Notes under the pieces: model-generated
The model's input: only the letters and a program-made list of their open reading frames with translations
Databases searched by the model: none
Told to the model about the DNA's origin: nothing
Shown: positions 5,961 to 7,390 of the stretch, piece by piece
Layout of the letters: every line of letters begins with the position of its first letter
Position numbering within the stretch: position 1 is the first letter of the stretch
Made by a program: the position numbers and the translations under genes
Origin: SIG672 sp045535095
GTDB lineage: Bacteria; Bacillota; Clostridia; Oscillospirales; CAG-272
DNA length: 7,390 bases
NCBI GenBank assembly: GCA_045535095.1
Contig: JAZSKY010000029.1
Span: 1-7,390 of the forward strand
Direction of reading: 5' to 3'

Positions 5961-6701
5961 TTATTCAGGTTTGTACGGGAAGCTTGGCATGGGTTTAAGC
6001 TTGAACTCGTTTATTCTGTGGAGATAGTCGATACGCTCCTTTTTGGCAGGATCGTCACACACGCCCGTACGGATATATTTATCGAGCATAGCGTAGGTAA
6101 ATCCGAGATTGTCCTCGTCGGTCTTGCCGCAAAGTCCGTCGGACGGCACCTTTTTAACGATATGCTCGGGCAGTCCCGCCTCGATGCCGAGGGCAACGAC
6201 CTCCGCAACCGTGAGGTTGGCGAGCGGACTGAAATCGCCTGCCGCGTCACCGTATCTCGTTGAATATCCGACGTAGTCCTCGGAAAGATTGCAGGTGTTT
6301 ACAACTCTTCCGTTTTTAGACTGCGACACCGCATAAAGCACCGACATTCTGACTCGCGGCGCGAGATTTATCTTTGTCTGATTCGAGACCTCACCGACCT
6401 TGCCGACGATAGCTCCCATGAGTGCGTCGTAGCCCTCTTTTATGTTAATCTCGTGATTTTCTATTCCGAGGAAATTCACAAGCTCTCTTGCAACGTCGAT
6501 GTCACTCTGCTCGCCGTTAGGCATAAGTACGCCTACAACTCTGTCCTTGCCGAGTGCGCGGACGCAGAGCGCCGCCGCTACCGACGAGTCCTTTCCGCCC
6601 GAGATTCCGAGCACCGCCTTGCAGTTTTTTCCGTTTTCGTCAAACCACTCTTTTATCCAGAGGGTAATATCGTCAAGCACCTTTTTTGCGTTAAAATTCA
6701 T
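5961..6701 (-). CDS. nadE: NAD+ synthase, ammonia-dependent form
   Basis: 246 residues. NadE adenylates nicotinic acid adenine dinucleotide with ATP and amidates it to NAD+, the last step of NAD synthesis, in the cytoplasm. The PP-loop SGGKDSS is at 34-40. NLSEDYVGYSTRYGDAAGDF (138-157) followed by SPLANLT is the conserved deamido-NAD/dimer-interface block, and VPSDGLCGKTDEDNLG (185-200) is the mobile substrate loop typical of the family. The length matches the single-domain NH3-dependent enzyme; there is no N-terminal nitrilase/glutaminase domain. Ammonia must therefore be used directly or supplied by another protein. The ATG at 6701 is preceded by AAAGGA at a rather long spacing of about 8-9 bases. 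It is monocistronic, with its own promoter and the shared terminator. Confidence 0.95.
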   Translation of the reverse strand: MNFNAKKVLDDITLWIKEWFDENGKNCKAVLGISGGKDSSVAAALCVRALGKDRVVGVLMPNGEQSDIDVARELVNFLGIENHEINIKEGYDALMGAIVGKVGEVSNQTKINLAPRVRMSVLYAVSQSKNGRVVNTCNLSEDYVGYSTRYGDAAGDFSPLANLTVAEVVALGIEAGLPEHIVKKVPSDGLCGKTDEDNLGFTYAMLDKYIRTGVCDDPAKKERIDYLHRINEFKLKPMPSFPYKPE

Positions 6702-6716
6702 TGTAAAAGTCCTTTC

Positions 6717-6734
6717 AAAGCATCTTTCTGCTTT
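6717..6734 (-). promoter_or_regulatory. Small hairpin in the nadE leader
   Basis: AAAGCA (6717-6722) and TGCTTT (6729-6734) form a 6-bp stem directly beside the ribosome binding site, in a leader of only about 30 bases. It could modulate translation. No known NAD riboswitch or NrtR-type site is recognised. Confidence 0.3.
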
Positions 6735-6735
6735 C

Positions 6736-6764
6736 AGTTTAATATTTTATGCCCGAAATGTCAA
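6736..6764 (-). promoter_or_regulatory. Promoter of nadE
   Basis: Minus strand: perfect TTGACA (6759-6764), 17 bases, then TAAACT (6736-6741), a 4/6 match to the -10 consensus. This predicts a start of transcription about 30 bases before the ATG. Confidence 0.65.
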
Positions 6765-6860
6765 CAGAAAGATCAAAAAATTATAAGAAATTTTAATTAT
6801 AATAGTGACTTTTTGATTTTTTTGTGATATTATATCATTTGCAGAGCATGTATAAAGCAG
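6765..6860. other. AT-rich spacer without a gene
   Basis: No coding sequence is seen. It holds a plus-strand TATAAT (6798-6803) without a convincing -35 box, and an imperfect palindrome TGATATTATATCA (6823-6835). Composition is strongly AT-rich up to the abrupt start of the GC-rich folded repeat at 6861. Confidence 0.5.
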
Positions 6861-6925
6861 CCCTCTCACCCGACCTTGTCGGGAGCCTCGCCCTTTGGGA
6901 GAGGTGGCGAAGCCGCCGGAGAGGG
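6861..6925. repeat. Four-stem, cloverleaf-like GC-rich repeat
   Basis: An outer stem CCCTCTC (6861-6867) with GAGAGGG (6919-6925) encloses three hairpins. CCCGAC/GTCGGG is at 6869-6883. CCTC-CCC/GGG-GAGG with one mismatch is at 6886-6904. GGC/GCC is at 6906-6914 and can be extended by competing with the previous stem. It is not a tRNA: there is no T-loop consensus, no 7-bp acceptor layout and no plausible anticodon arm. It resembles the 'CCCTCTC...GAGAGG' intergenic repeats seen in gut Clostridia. Function unknown. Confidence 0.55.
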
Positions 6926-6949
6926 GTGCGATGGGTGAATTTTAGATTA

Positions 6950-7015
6950 TCGGGGAACTACTCATCCACCGCTATCACGGTCCCCCTTCCCTCACAAGGG
7001 AAGGCTTTCGAGAGG
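6950..7015. repeat. Repeat A, copy 2
   Basis: Second copy of the segment at 2677-2742. The central hairpin is kept although its sequence differs: CCTTCCC (6985-6991) with GGGAAGG (6998-7004), a perfect 7-bp stem around TCACAA. Flanks TCGGGGAAC and GGCTTTCGAGAGG match the first copy. Confidence 0.7.
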
Positions 7016-7068
7016 TGTGGATCGGATTTATTTGTATGTTCTTAAACCTCACCCCTATCCGTAAGCAG

Positions 7069-7101
7069 AGGCGCCCTTTTTGCGCCGCATCAATCAGATA
7101 C
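7069..7101. repeat. Repeat C, copy 2
   Basis: Matches 2816-2847: AGGCGCC, a variable loop, TGCGCCGCATC, then ATCAGATAC. The stem GGCGC (7070-7074) with GCGCC (7082-7086) is preserved while the loop is CCTTTTT instead of CTATCT. Confidence 0.7.
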
Positions 7102-7251
7102 AATAAAGAACAGAAGATTTACCCTCTATTGTTTCGCTTTGTAGCGGGGGTGGGTTGGATTTTAAGGATAGGGAGGGCGAGTTCTGTCAAGAGCATGATT
7201 GTAAACAATTGTGCAAGATGATTGGTAACAGTTTTGCTTCGTTTAGTTGAT
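7102..7251. other. Spacer with no identified gene
   Basis: Nothing coding is supported. It contains the inverted repeat ATTGT-AA-ACAAT at 7198-7209 and a G-rich stretch at 7144-7177. A minus-strand TTGACA (7185-7190) has no good -10 box at the right distance. Confidence 0.45.
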
Positions 7252-7298
7252 GCTTTTGGAAGCCGAACGGAGCGTAGCGGAGAGAGGCTTCCAAAAGC
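7252..7298. repeat. Long perfect hairpin near the right edge
   Basis: GCTTTTGGAAGCC (7252-7264) and GGCTTCCAAAAGC (7286-7298) form a perfect 13-bp stem with a 21-base loop. On the minus strand it begins 10 bases after the possible stop codon at 7309-7311 but has no T-tract, so it is a weak terminator candidate. It may equally be an element boundary or recombination-related palindrome. Confidence 0.6.
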
Positions 7299-7308
7299 GG
7301 CGCGCGGC

Positions 7309-7390
7309 TCAATCAAGGCGCGAAATGCGGCGGTTGAGCAGTTGCTCGGTCCGCAGATCGATCTCCGCGATCTTATAGTTGCGGTAGCAG
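7309..7390 (-). CDS. Possible C-terminus of an unidentified protein entering from the right
   Basis: The minus-strand frame reads 26 codons from the edge, starting CYRNYKIAEIDLRTEQLLN and ending RRISRLD before TGA at 7309-7311. The peptide has a protein-like mix of charged and hydrophobic residues and would form an amphipathic helix. The region is GC-rich and other frames on both strands are also open, so absence of stops is weak evidence. I do not recognise the family. The GC content is higher than in the neighbouring chromosome, and the hairpin just beyond the stop would fit the edge of an acquired element, but this is inference. Confidence 0.3.
   Translation of the reverse strand, partial: CYRNYKIAEIDLRTEQLLNRRISRLD

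Noticed and set aside
6861..6925. tRNA gene
   Set aside because: Four stems are present but there is no T-loop consensus, acceptor length or anticodon arm.
7119..7316. Minus-strand open frame of 65 codons through the right-hand hairpin
   Set aside because: No ribosome binding site or family resemblance; it spans the palindrome, and several frames are open there because of base composition.

Overview
The window looks like chromosomal sequence from an uncultured, gut-type member of the Clostridia (Firmicutes/Bacillota). The evidence is indirect. Ribosome binding sites are strong and purine-rich (GGAGG type). Several promoters are near-perfect sigma-A sites with TTGACA or TTGCAA and TATAAT boxes 16-17 bases apart, often with an extended -10 TG. 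Terminators are A/U-flanked hairpins. The protein set and the GC-rich hairpin repeats between AT-rich promoters fit that group. I cannot name a genus.

Layout, left to right. Positions 1-2307 (minus) hold the first 769 codons of a large secreted esterase. It has a signal peptide, an SGNH/SASA carbohydrate-esterase domain with a complete Ser-Asp-His set, an InlB-like beta repeat, and then a roughly 300-residue beta-rich module whose opening segment recurs at the window edge. Its consensus promoter lies at 2378-2406. Positions 2407-2676 are AT-rich non-coding DNA followed by the approach to a repeat. Positions 2677-3045 are a GC-rich, hairpin-packed cassette. This cassette runs into a truncated type I 3-dehydroquinate dehydratase gene (3043-3252, minus) that keeps its promoter and ribosome binding site but has lost about three quarters of its coding sequence. 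A terminator (3384-3413) separates it from a two-gene operon of MgtC/SapB-family membrane proteins (4113-4802 then 3422-4102, both minus). A divergent promoter region (4880-4958) serves the MgtC pair on one side and an aldose 1-epimerase-family gene (4999-5925, plus) on the other. A shared bidirectional terminator (5927-5953) ends the epimerase gene and, from the other strand, nadE (5961-6701, minus), which has its own promoter at 6736-6764. Positions 6765-7390 hold no recognisable complete gene. They contain an AT-rich stretch, a four-stem folded repeat, second copies of two repeat segments seen in the left cassette, a 13-bp-stem hairpin, and possibly the last 26 codons of a gene entering from the right.

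The genes are mostly housekeeping or accessory and do not form one pathway: polysaccharide deacylation outside the cell, sugar anomer interconversion in the cytoplasm, membrane/ion-stress proteins, and NAD synthesis. The more unusual content is non-coding: paired, structured repeats at both ends of the MgtC-epimerase-nadE block, one of which appears to have replaced the 3' part of the dehydroquinase gene. I did not find convincing evidence for a new defence system, CRISPR array or complete mobile element.
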